Shown here: positions 1 to 6,097 of the stretch, one piece after another
How positions within the stretch are numbered: the stretch's first letter is position 1
How the letters are laid out: each line of letters begins with the position of its first letter
Assembly: GCA_003567495.1 (NCBI GenBank)
Contig: PWZK01000057.1
Location: 1-6,657, forward strand
Source: Candidatus Brocadiaceae bacterium
Lineage (GTDB): Bacteria; Planctomycetota; Brocadiia; SM23-32
Direction: 5' to 3'
DNA length: 6,657 bases
Made by a program: the position numbers and the translations under genes
Notes under the pieces: model-generated
Database searches by the model: none
What the model saw: the letters and a program-made list of their open reading frames with translations, nothing else
Told to the model about the DNA's origin: nothing

Positions 1-183
1 GGTTTGGTGGACTGGAAGTGCGTGTTTGGTCGCATGGCGAAAGCCGGGTTTGAAAGTAGCGTATGTATCGAAGCGCCTCCTTTCAGTTACGGGCCGAATA
101 AAACCCAGAGCCCGGATTCCTGGAAAGCTCTGGTCCGGGAAACCGATGCACTGGTAGAGAGGAGTATCGGTAATTCGGTATAG
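1..183 (+). CDS. Sugar phosphate isomerase/epimerase, C-terminal end only
   Basis: The frame is open from the first base and ends at TAG (181-183), giving the last 60 residues of a protein whose start lies outside the window. It begins GLVDWKCVFGRMAKAGFESS and continues into VCIEAPPF. This is the pattern of the last strand and helix of xylose-isomerase-like TIM barrels: a 'vDW..v...L..aGf.g...iE' block, where the Glu (residue 24 of the fragment) is usually one of the metal ligands. The tail (DSWKALVRETDALVE) matches the closing helix of these proteins. Family members isomerise or epimerise sugars and inositols in the cytoplasm using a divalent metal. The substrate cannot be told from this fragment. 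The family call rests on motif recognition only. Confidence 0.6.
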   Translation, partial: GLVDWKCVFGRMAKAGFESSVCIEAPPFSYGPNKTQSPDSWKALVRETDALVERSIGNSV

Positions 184-188
184 TTTAT

Positions 189-300
189 GTCTGTGGTCAT
201 GTCTGAGTTTGTCTGTGGATCTGACCTTTTTGTCTGTGTGGTGTCTGGAGCGCCAGGTTAAGTCTGGTGCGTCTCTTTGATGTATCTGTGGGTCTGACCT
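189..300. repeat. GTCTG-rich left flank of the transposase element
   Basis: The pentamer GTCTG occurs seven times here (189, 201, 211, 232, 243, 262 and 292). Two longer direct copies stand out: CTGTGGATCTGACCT at 213-227 and CTGTGGGTCTGACCT at 286-300, which agree at 14 of 15 positions. The second contains the palindrome GGTCTGACC (291-299). The stretch has no convincing reading frame and lies between the isomerase stop and the transposase gene. It looks like the degenerate repeat flank expected around a REP-associated transposase. That role is inferred from position and sequence pattern. Confidence 0.5.
250..270. repeat. REP-like hairpin in the left flank
   Basis: GCGCCAG (250-256) can pair with CTGGTGC (264-270) across the 7-base loop GTTAAGT. 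This gives a 7-bp stem with one G-T pair. A GTCTG precedes the stem and another overlaps the loop and 3' arm. REP sequences recognised by RAYT proteins are short hairpins beside a conserved short guide sequence, so this is a candidate recognition site. The stem is short and could be chance. Confidence 0.3.
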
Positions 301-353
301 TATAGACTTGCCATAACTGCCTTGCTTCATTTGCGTTATAGCTTTGCATCGTT

Positions 354-381
354 GAAAAACGCCACCTTAGCCGCTATTTTT
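354..381 (+). repeat. Inner imperfect inverted repeat, left copy
   Basis: These 28 bases match the reverse complement of 1261-1288 at 20 of 28 positions without gaps. The shared blocks are GAAAAA at the outer side, TTAGCCG in the middle and TTTTT at the inner side. The copies lie 70 bases before the transposase start and 38 bases after its stop, so they are plausible remnants of the element's ends or of paired REP-like sequences. Confidence 0.4.
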
Positions 382-393
382 CCGGTCGAAAAC

Positions 394-422
394 TTGATTT
401 AACGAATGTTATGAACTATTCT
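394..422 (+). promoter_or_regulatory. Possible promoter for the transposase gene
   Basis: TTGATT (394-399) and TATTCT (417-422) are 17 bases apart, each matching the sigma-70 consensus at 4 of 6 positions. A transcript would begin near 429, just ahead of the AGGAGG at 436-441. The spacing is right but the boxes are mediocre, and AT-rich gaps produce such matches by chance. Confidence 0.3.
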
Positions 423-451
423 GAGGCATTGTTGCAGGAGGATATTTATTC

Positions 452-1222
452 ATGCCAAGACGCCGCCGGGGGTTGCTGGACCACAGTTGCTACCATGTAA
501 CGCATCGCTGCCATGAGCGAGAATTCCTGTTTCGGTTTGCGCGGGACCGGCAGGCCTATGTAGAACTATTGCGGGAGACCTTGCGCCGCTTCAAAGTGGA
601 TGTGCTTAATTACGCGGTGACCTCAAACCACGTGCACCTCCTGTTCTGGGTTCGGCGTGGCCCTGAGTTGTCTCGGGCGATGCAGTTCCAGCAGGGCGAA
701 TTTGGCCAGTACTACAACAAACGGAAGTCGCGCGAGGGTGCATTTTGGCGCGACCGCTACCACAGCACTCTGATTGAAACCGGCGCGCGCCTGGCCCGCT
801 GCCTGTTTTATCTGGACCTAAACATGGTGCGGGCTGGGGCAGTAAGCCATCCTCGGGAGTGGCCGCATGGTGGGCACCATGAGTTAAGCGGCACTCGGCA
901 GCGATACCGGATAGTGAACGTGCCGCGACTGATGAAATGTCTGGGACACCCTGATGCGGATGTTGGGTCATTCCGTGAGTGGTACATGAGTACTCTTACA
1001 CAAAAGCTGGCTGCCAGAGATCAGGTTCGAGAGCCTTACTGGTCCGAAGCTTTTGCCGTTGGCAATCCTGACTGGCTGCAACGAATATACCGACATTTTA
1101 AATTCAAGCGCAAGAGGATATTGTCTTCGCCGCCCGCTACAGCGATGTACGGTGATAGCGGCAAAGACGCTGGTGCACGGGAATTGGCGGAAACCTCGGC
1201 GACCTACTATATTGAAGGCTGA
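452..1222 (+). CDS. REP-associated tyrosine transposase (IS200-like Y1 HUH family)
   Basis: A 256-residue HUH-type single-strand DNA transposase. The metal-binding HUH motif is NHVHLL (His60 and His62), within VLNYAVTSNHVHLL after strand 1 (CYHVTHRC, residues 13-20). A block with YYNKRKSREGAFWRDRYHST (87-106) is typical of the RAYT group. The catalytic tyrosine is most likely Tyr120 in FYLDLNMVRAG, which lines up with the YIxxNPVxxG motif holding the active Tyr of E. coli TnpA-REP. Residues after about 150 form the C-terminal extension found in longer members. Start: ATG with AGGAGG ten bases upstream (436-441). All key residues are present and the frame is unbroken, so the protein could be active. 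RAYTs are often single-copy domesticated genes linked to REP repeats, and the repeats on both sides here fit that. It lies alone between two unrelated genes. Confidence 0.9.
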   Translation: MPRRRRGLLDHSCYHVTHRCHEREFLFRFARDRQAYVELLRETLRRFKVDVLNYAVTSNHVHLLFWVRRGPELSRAMQFQQGEFGQYYNKRKSREGAFWRDRYHSTLIETGARLARCLFYLDLNMVRAGAVSHPREWPHGGHHELSGTRQRYRIVNVPRLMKCLGHPDADVGSFREWYMSTLTQKLAARDQVREPYWSEAFAVGNPDWLQRIYRHFKFKRKRILSSPPATAMYGDSGKDAGARELAETSATYYIEG

Positions 1223-1260
1223 TATGCAGGTAGCAGGGATTAGCATCTGTTTTTGGCATC

Positions 1261-1288
1261 AAAAAACACGGCTAAGCGGCACTTTTTC
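1261..1288 (-). repeat. Inner imperfect inverted repeat, right copy
   Basis: The partner of 354-381 in opposite orientation. Reading the minus strand gives GAAAAAGTGCCGCTTAGCCG followed by a T run, identical to the left copy at 20 of 28 positions. It lies in the AT-rich tail (1223-1340) behind the transposase gene, which holds no other recognisable feature. Confidence 0.4.
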
Positions 1289-1340
1289 GCTTTCTTTCAA
1301 CTTAACATAAATACACAATTGTAGTTACAAACGCTTTATG

Positions 1341-1392
1341 AGGTCAGACCCCCCAGTAAACACAGTCCGCCAGTCCGACCCCCCAGTAAACA
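1341..1392. repeat. Right flank: palindrome plus two direct copies of a 20-base unit
   Basis: GACCCCCCAGTAAACA occurs exactly at 1347-1362 and again at 1377-1392. Including four more bases on the left, the 20-base units agree at 19 of 20, and the spacing is 30 bases. The first copy overlaps the palindrome GGTCAGACC (1342-1350), which mirrors the one at 291-299 on the other side of the transposase gene. The second copy carries GTCCGACC and has lost the palindrome. The block ends 25 bases before the mrdA start codon, so it lies where the mrdA promoter or leader would be expected. Confidence 0.6.
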
Positions 1393-1417
1393 GTATATTC
1401 GTGGGGGCGATATAACC

Positions 1418-3268
1418 GTGGAAAAGACGAACTCACGTCAAAGAAGCCTCTTTCTTCTCGCGCTGCTGGCAGTTCTGTCTTTTGTCATCCTGGGTCGTCT
1501 GACCCAGATACAGATCATCTGGGGCGACAGGTATCGGGCGGATTACAGGGTCGGCACCGGCGGCGATAAAGTGCTGGACACCGTTCGCGGCGCCATTATA
1601 TCAGCCGACGGCAAGGTGATGGCCAGGGATAATGTGAGCTATGATATAGCCGTTCATTATCCCCTGCTTAAGTCCGGCGATTGGGTTGAAAGTGTTTCCG
1701 AGCTGACGGGTGAGAGCGCCGCACTGCTGCAGAGGCGTGCCGGAGCCATCCGACGCAGAGTCGAGCGTATCTGGGACGTTGTGCGCGAGAATACGCAGAT
1801 GGAGGACTTGCGTATTGTCGAACAGCTCCAGTATCATCCGGTGGTTATGGATGTTTCCCGGGATGTCGCCGTTCTGGTCAGATCGGCCCCCGGGCGATTT
1901 GAGGGCGTGCGAATCAAGGAACGCACCAGGCGCGAGTATTTTTTTGGTGAGAGTGCGCCGCACATAGTCGGGCATTGCGGCAGGATGGATGCGGGCACCT
2001 GGGACCGGCTTTTAGGAGAGCGCCGCACCTGGACTCCCGACATGCCGGTCGAGAGTATCGGTTTTCGTTACCGCATGGATGACACCATGGGCGTTAGCGG
2101 GCTTGAACGACGGTATGAAGATATCCTGCGCGGCCGACGTGGTTACGAAGCCCATAGGCTTGAGTTTCACCCGTTCCGGGTCGAGCGCGTAACGGATACG
2201 CATTACCCCGATCCGGGCGGCGATCTGCATTTGACCCTCAGGGCGGACTTGCAGGAAGCGGTCATGGATGTGCTGCGGGGGGAGGCGGCTGATCCGGGTT
2301 CCGGTTTTCAAAGCGGCTCCGTAGTTATCATGGATGTTGACACAGGCGGGGTGCTTGCTGCCGGCACCTGGCCTTCTTATACGCGCGAGGAAAGGGCCGG
2401 GGATTTTGCATCGATTCTGGATCGTGAGCACAGCCCCCGGATTTTCCGTCCCGCCCAGGCCGCTCATGCCACCGGTTCCGTATATAAATTGATTACGGCC
2501 ATAGCGGCAATGGCGGAAGGGGAGACTCACACCGCTACCACGTTTAACTGCGAGGGCGGTAAAACTATTTTCGACAGGCGTTTCCGGTGTCTGGGCCGTC
2601 ACGGCAGAATAGAGCTTGAGGAAGCCATCGAGCGATCCTGCAACGTGTATTTTTACGAGTTGGCACTGCTTCTGAGCGGTTCTCAATTCGGACGGTGGGG
2701 ACGCCATTTTGGATTCGGAAGGCCGACCGGCCTGGATTGGCCCGGAGCAACATCCGGACTTTTAGAAAATCCTGATTCCGTGCATGCCAGGGTAAATCTT
2801 TCCATCGGACAGGGCAGGTTTCAGGCCTCCACTCTTCAGGTCACGCGAGCGATGGCCGCAATAGCAAATGGCGGCAGCCTCGTCACGCCGCATTTTGTCG
2901 GATATGCGCTTGACCCGCAGGGTGAAGTTGTTTACAGGCATACGCCGGCAAGCGAGCAGCTCCCCGTGAGCGATGTGGTGCTTGATGCCGTAAGGGCGGG
3001 TATGCGGCGCACGGTACACGGCAGGGGTGGCACGGCGCGCGGCGCCGGGCTGAGCCGATTCGGGGCGGCCGGCAAAACCGGCACCGCCGAGCTCGGAGCG
3101 GGCAGGCCCAATCACGCCTGGTTCGCAGGCTATGCGCCCTACGACGACCCTAAAGTAGCGTTCGCGATAGTCAGTGAGAGAACCGAAGGCCGGGGCGGCG
3201 ACCATGCCGCCCCGATAATGGGCCGCATACTGGAGCGGATATGGGATATGATCGAGGGCGCTACTTAA
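1418..3268 (+). CDS. mrdA: Penicillin-binding protein 2, peptidoglycan D,D-transpeptidase
   Basis: A 616-residue class B PBP, close to the usual PBP2 length. It cross-links new peptidoglycan in the periplasm, normally with the glycosyltransferase RodA in the elongasome. A short cytoplasmic tail is followed by one membrane anchor (about 10-27, LFLLALLAVLSFVILG). The dimerisation/pedestal domain follows, including VRGAIISADGKVMAR (56-70). The transpeptidase domain starts near 270. Active-site motifs are SVYK (Ser354 nucleophile, Lys357), SCN (407-409) and KTG (553-555, in GKTGTAE). The start is GTG at 1418, with a G-run (1403-1407) as a weak Shine-Dalgarno. The hydrophobic anchor right after it supports this start. 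TATATT at 1394-1399 resembles a -10 but has no -35 partner. No rodA or mre gene adjoins. FtsI is the main alternative identity, but the length and N-terminal pattern favour PBP2. Confidence 0.88.
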   Translation: MEKTNSRQRSLFLLALLAVLSFVILGRLTQIQIIWGDRYRADYRVGTGGDKVLDTVRGAIISADGKVMARDNVSYDIAVHYPLLKSGDWVESVSELTGESAALLQRRAGAIRRRVERIWDVVRENTQMEDLRIVEQLQYHPVVMDVSRDVAVLVRSAPGRFEGVRIKERTRREYFFGESAPHIVGHCGRMDAGTWDRLLGERRTWTPDMPVESIGFRYRMDDTMGVSGLERRYEDILRGRRGYEAHRLEFHPFRVERVTDTHYPDPGGDLHLTLRADLQEAVMDVLRGEAADPGSGFQSGSVVIMDVDTGGVLAAGTWPSYTREERAGDFASILDREHSPRIFRPAQAAHATGSVYKLITAIAAMAEGETHTATTFNCEGGKTIFDRRFRCLGRHGRIELEEAIERSCNVYFYELALLLSGSQFGRWGRHFGFGRPTGLDWPGATSGLLENPDSVHARVNLSIGQGRFQASTLQVTRAMAAIANGGSLVTPHFVGYALDPQGEVVYRHTPASEQLPVSDVVLDAVRAGMRRTVHGRGGTARGAGLSRFGAAGKTGTAELGAGRPNHAWFAGYAPYDDPKVAFAIVSERTEGRGGDHAAPIMGRILERIWDMIEGAT

Positions 3269-3286
3269 TAATATCGAACCCGCCGA

Positions 3287-3361
3287 TCAGTGGCAAACGT
3301 TTTGTTCTGCGACTTGTTCTTGTTCACTTGATTCTCCTTCAAACTCATTTTCTTCAACCAT
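3287..3361 (-). CDS. Possible 24-residue acidic peptide
   Basis: ATG at 3361 reading leftward to TGA (3287-3289) gives MVEENEFEGESSEQEQVAEQ followed by NVCH. The peptide is rich in Glu and Gln, with no membrane segment or known motif, so I assign no function. The case for it is its context. GAGGAGGT (3371-3378) lies nine bases upstream of the ATG, and a near-consensus promoter (3404-3432) points at it. The stop lies 18 bases past the end of the convergent mrdA gene. It could be a real small protein, a leader peptide, or the surviving 5' end of a lost gene. A two-codon frame (ATG CAA TAA, 3361-3369) overlaps its start codon by one base. Its length alone gives no statistical support. Confidence 0.35.
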   Translation of the reverse strand: MVEENEFEGESSEQEQVAEQNVCH

Positions 3362-3391
3362 TATTGCATTACCTCCTCGTTTAAGTAGATT

Positions 3392-3420
3392 GACATTCAC
3401 CCCATTATAATGGAAATGTC
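3392..3420. promoter_or_regulatory. Operator-like dyad over the -10 box
   Basis: CCATTATAATGG (3402-3413) is a perfect 12-bp palindrome. It is flanked by the further inverted arms GACATT (3392-3397) and AATGTC (3415-3420), although the outer arms are centred about 1.5 bases off the inner one. The dyad covers the minus-strand -10 box and the expected transcription start. That is a classic position for a repressor site. No repressor gene is seen nearby, and a TATAAT box already tends to be part-palindromic. Confidence 0.4.
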
Positions 3421-3432
3421 GCCTTTTTTCAA
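3404..3432 (-). promoter_or_regulatory. Strong sigma-70-type promoter, leftward
   Basis: On the minus strand TTGAAA (3427-3432) and TATAAT (3404-3409) are separated by exactly 17 bases. The -10 is a full consensus match and the -35 matches at 5 of 6. Transcription should start near 3397, giving a leader of about 35 bases before the ATG at 3361, with GAGGAGGT in between. It lies downstream of pabC and directs RNA toward the 3' end of mrdA, so it does not serve any of the large genes here. The plus-strand TTGACA (3390-3395) next to it is only ten bases from a TATAAT and is not a usable promoter. Confidence 0.6.
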
Positions 3433-3510
3433 CCCGCGTTTTCGAAGTGAGGAATTTGCGTTTTAGGTTTTCGTCGTGTATCAGGGCGCAGGTTGTACAA
3501 AGCTGTTGGT

Positions 3511-4413
3511 TTATGAAATATGCGGGGTAGTGATCTTTGTGATAGAGGCATACAAATCCGCCAACAGCCGGGTGGTTGTATGCCCGGCCGGCTCTTTCGT
3601 CTGATCGCTGGCTATGACGCGCTGCACGGGTATTACGCCGCGCAGTGAATTGGTACAGAACACCTCGTCAGCCCCGAACAGATCTTTTTCCGGATACGCC
3701 CCGATGTTGCAGATAATCCCCTGCGAAGCGGAGGCTTCGAGCAGAATTTCGCGAGTTATGCCCGGAAGGATGCCGCATTCCTCCGATGGGGTGAATAACT
3801 CTTTGTTTTTTATCCAGAACAAATTTGATATGGCGCCTTCCGACAGGAAGCCGCCGGTGTTGAGGAAATAAACCTCATCCGCACCCATTCTCCGTGCCTC
3901 GGCGAGCGCCAGGAGGTTTTCCTGGTAGCTCAGCGATTTTAATCCGGCCGCTGGCCCATACTCGTTTTTTTTGTATGGAGAACGGACGATGGTAAACGGG
4001 GGGGTAGCGTTGAGCGGAGGAAGTATCATCGATCTCGCTTCGATCAGGACGGTGGGCGCCTGATCGCCCGGCGCGGCCAGGCCACCCTCGTGCAGCCCCC
4101 GGCTTACGGTTATCCTGAGATATCCGTCCTTAACTTTGTTATATTTAATCAGTTTGTAAGCTGCATCGTAAAGCTCTCCCGATGCCGGTATACGGTTCCA
4201 TTCCGCCGCCTCACACGAGCGGGTGAGACGTTTTAAGTGACGGCGAATTGCCATGGGCTCCCCCTTAAATACACGCGTGGTTTCGAAAAAACCGTCGCCA
4301 TAGAGAAATCCACGGTCAAACGCGGACACCAGCGCGCGGCTGCGTGGCAGGAACGTCCCGGAAAGATAAACCGTCTGGTGAGTTTCAGCCGAAGAAGTGT
4401 TTTGCTGTTCCAT
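3511..4413 (-). CDS. pabC: Aminodeoxychorismate lyase-like class IV PLP aminotransferase
   Basis: A 300-residue fold-type IV PLP enzyme. With pabB directly upstream it is best read as 4-amino-4-deoxychorismate lyase, which releases pyruvate to give p-aminobenzoate for folate. Family signs are AFDRGFLYGDGFFETTRV (31-48), the presumed Schiff-base lysine Lys159 in GLKSLSYQENLLA, the cofactor-binding stretch SEGAISNLFW (191-200, Glu192 near the PLP ring nitrogen), GILPGITREIL (214-224) and TNSLRGVIPV (254-263). The last corresponds to CNALMPVMPV of E. coli PabC. I chose ATG at 4413: AGGGA lies seven bases upstream, and the family's usual N-terminus follows. The frame stays open to a TTG at 4515, but those 34 extra residues look unlike the family. 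Branched-chain or D-amino acid aminotransferases share this fold and remain possible. No clear terminator follows. Confidence 0.8.
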   Translation of the reverse strand: MEQQNTSSAETHQTVYLSGTFLPRSRALVSAFDRGFLYGDGFFETTRVFKGEPMAIRRHLKRLTRSCEAAEWNRIPASGELYDAAYKLIKYNKVKDGYLRITVSRGLHEGGLAAPGDQAPTVLIEARSMILPPLNATPPFTIVRSPYKKNEYGPAAGLKSLSYQENLLALAEARRMGADEVYFLNTGGFLSEGAISNLFWIKNKELFTPSEECGILPGITREILLEASASQGIICNIGAYPEKDLFGADEVFCTNSLRGVIPVQRVIASDQTKEPAGHTTTRLLADLYASITKITTPHIS

Positions 4414-4495
4414 GAGTTTGTCCCTGGTTTTAGTGCGAGTATTTGTATTAATACCTATATACCAGTTGTTGTAGAGATCACAGTAATAACCAATT
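4414..4495 (-). other. AT-rich gap between pabB and pabC
   Basis: These 82 bases separate the pabB stop from the preferred pabC start. I see no terminator hairpin and no convincing promoter, so the two genes are probably co-transcribed. The stretch is noticeably richer in A and T than either gene. The pabC frame stays open across it, which would allow an extended product from a TTG codon at 4515 inside pabB. Its protein sequence (many Asn, Thr and Tyr) argues that it is untranslated. Confidence 0.5.
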
Positions 4496-5971
4496 TTACG
4501 GTTCAGCGGTTGCAATCAATTCAGCATAGTTGCTTGCGCCGGCTGCTTTAAAGAGCGCATTTCCCTTGTGTATGGTTTCTTTATATTCGGATAACGGGTC
4601 GGAATCGGCGACCACTCCGCCACCGAAATTCATATAGAGCCGGCCGTTGATCTTGAGCATTGTCCTGATAAGTATGTTCAGATCCATCCTGCCGTGTCTT
4701 GATATATACCCGATGCTGCCTGTATATACGTTCCTTGCGGCCGGTTCGAGTTCTTCTATGATCTCCATCGCTCTTATCTTCGGTGTGCCGGTTATCGAGC
4801 CGCCCGGGAAGGCTGCGCGAATGAGGTCGAATTCGCTGTAGCGGGCGCGATGCAACCGGCCCGTGACAGTTGAGACGAGATGGTAGACCGTAGGGTAGGT
4901 CTCAAGCGATGCATGTTCTTTGACTCTGACCGAGCCATAGGAGCATACTCTTCCGAGGTCGTTTCGCTCAAGATCGACTATCATAGTGAGTTCGGCGTGG
5001 TCTTTTTCCGACTCCGACAGCTCGCGTTTCATTCTTTCGTTAAATGCTCCGCGACCCTCGGCCCGGGGCCGGGTGCCTTTAATCGGGCGCGTCATTACAT
5101 TTTCACCGTCGAGAAGGAGAAATCTTTCCGGAGACGAGGAGATAATCTCAAACTCGGGATACCGCAGGAAAGCGGAAAACGGGGCCGAATTTATAATTTG
5201 CAGCCGACGGTATATATCCGTTGCGTCCTCGTTACAGGGGCCTTCAAAACGCTGGGAAAGGTTGGCCTGGAATATATCTCCCGCAGCTATGTAGTCTTTA
5301 ATTTTTATTACGCTTTCTATATATTCTTCCGGTGTAACATTTGATTGCAGGCGGCGGATTCCACTCCCCTGAAGGATGTTCTTGCCGGATTTGCGCCGTT
5401 TTCGGGCGTTTTTTTGCTTTTGCTCCAGTCTTTTAAAGTCCGGGACGTCGTTGCCTACGAGAAACGTTGCGTTGTTTTTATGGTCGAATATAAGCGCTTT
5501 GTCATAGAAACACAGTATGTACTCCGGCACCGGCAGGTCGTATTCACACCGCACCGGCAGCGATTCCACCCGGTGTCGCAGGTCGTAAGAGAAGTATCCT
5601 ATAGCGCCGCCTGCGAACGGCAGCGGGAAATCGGCAGCGTCCCGGATGCGGTCTTTTTCAAACTCTTCCGAGATCAGGGCAAACGGGTTTTTACCGTCGC
5701 TATAAGAAGTGTGGTCGCGCAGATTGCAAACGACGTTTTCGTTGCCGCAGGCCGTGATTTTCTTGTGCGGGTCCCAGCAGAGAATGGACCAAACACCTTG
5801 CTCGGGGCTGTAGAGCGAGCTTTCCAGCAGGGCGGGATATGGTTCTTCCGCCACCGCCGTCAGCCATCCGGATGTGTCCCCGCTGTCGGCTACGCGGCGG
5901 ATTTCTATGCCGCAGGCTTTAGTTGTTTTGTCAGTTGTCGTGTTTAAGGGCGATTTTGTTGATGTAGGCAT
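4496..5971 (-). CDS. pabB: Aminodeoxychorismate synthase component I
   Basis: A 491-residue chorismate-binding enzyme that aminates chorismate to 4-amino-4-deoxychorismate, using ammonia normally supplied by the glutaminase PabA. PIKGT (296-300) carries the lysine (Lys298) that separates PabB from anthranilate synthase TrpE, which has PIAGT. Other signs are LLES (48-51) in the N-terminal domain at the Trp-site position, GDIFQANLSQRF (231-242), the acidic catalytic region AELTMIVDLERNDLGR (326-341), YPTVYHLVSTV (359-369), GSITGTPKIRAMEII (391-405) and NFGGGVVADSDP (448-459). A basic linker (about 179-207) joins the two halves. No pabA is visible, so the glutaminase must be elsewhere. ATG at 5971 is the only good start, but no clear Shine-Dalgarno precedes it, and the first 20 residues are Thr/Lys-rich and probably not conserved. 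pabC follows on the same strand. Confidence 0.92.
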   Translation of the reverse strand: MPTSTKSPLNTTTDKTTKACGIEIRRVADSGDTSGWLTAVAEEPYPALLESSLYSPEQGVWSILCWDPHKKITACGNENVVCNLRDHTSYSDGKNPFALISEEFEKDRIRDAADFPLPFAGGAIGYFSYDLRHRVESLPVRCEYDLPVPEYILCFYDKALIFDHKNNATFLVGNDVPDFKRLEQKQKNARKRRKSGKNILQGSGIRRLQSNVTPEEYIESVIKIKDYIAAGDIFQANLSQRFEGPCNEDATDIYRRLQIINSAPFSAFLRYPEFEIISSSPERFLLLDGENVMTRPIKGTRPRAEGRGAFNERMKRELSESEKDHAELTMIVDLERNDLGRVCSYGSVRVKEHASLETYPTVYHLVSTVTGRLHRARYSEFDLIRAAFPGGSITGTPKIRAMEIIEELEPAARNVYTGSIGYISRHGRMDLNILIRTMLKINGRLYMNFGGGVVADSDPLSEYKETIHKGNALFKAAGASNYAELIATAEP

Positions 5972-6033
5972 AGCTGGTGTGGGGAAAAATTGTCAGATTG
6001 CGATTTGCATCTGAGGGCTTGCGTTTTTGGAGT

Positions 6034-6062
6034 AGTTTACGCAATATCTGTCTTTAATGCAA
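6034..6062 (-). promoter_or_regulatory. Weak candidate promoter for pabB
   Basis: On the minus strand TTGCAT (6057-6062) and TAAACT (6034-6039) are 17 bases apart. They match the sigma-70 consensus at 3 and 4 of 6 positions. A transcript would start near 6027 and have a leader of about 55 bases. This is the best-spaced pair I found ahead of pabB, but it is poor. Confidence 0.22.
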
Positions 6063-6097
6063 GGAGGTTGCCTTTCGGGAAGTTTTTGCCCGTCTTT

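Larger units (their letters stand above)
290..1351 (+). mobile_element. RAYT / IS200-like transposase element bounded by GGTC(A/T)GACC palindromes
   Basis: The transposase gene is framed by GGGTCTGACCT (290-300) and its exact reverse complement AGGTCAGACCC (1341-1351). Inside these lies a second, less perfect inverted pair (354-381 with 1261-1288). The cores GGTCTGACC and GGTCAGACC are each near-perfect palindromes, as expected of hairpin sites recognised by single-strand HUH transposases. No target-site duplication was identified, and IS200/IS605-like enzymes normally make none. The exact ends are therefore a guess: the mobile unit could be narrower (354-1288) or include all the flanking repeats (189-1392). 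Confidence 0.5.

Noticed and set aside
184..300. Considered whether the regular GTCTG repeats were a CRISPR array.
   Set aside because: The repeat unit is only five bases, the spacing is irregular, there are no uniform spacers, and no cas genes are present.
2012..2707. A 231-codon minus-strand frame inside mrdA.
   Set aside because: It is antisense to the PBP2 transpeptidase region and shows no family motif. mrdA is complete with all catalytic motifs, so this is a shadow frame.
3390..3411. Plus-strand TTGACA and TATAAT next to each other.
   Set aside because: The spacing is only ten bases. The TATAAT is part of a palindrome and is properly spaced only on the minus strand.
3269..3510. Searched for a bidirectional terminator between the convergent mrdA and pabC genes.
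   Set aside because: No GC-rich hairpin followed by a T run was found on either strand. The only strong dyad (3392-3420) overlaps a promoter and has an AT-rich core.
5345..5947. A 200-codon plus-strand frame opposite pabB.
   Set aside because: It lies wholly opposite the N-terminal half of a well-supported gene and shows no recognisable motif. Long shadow frames are expected in GC-rich genes.
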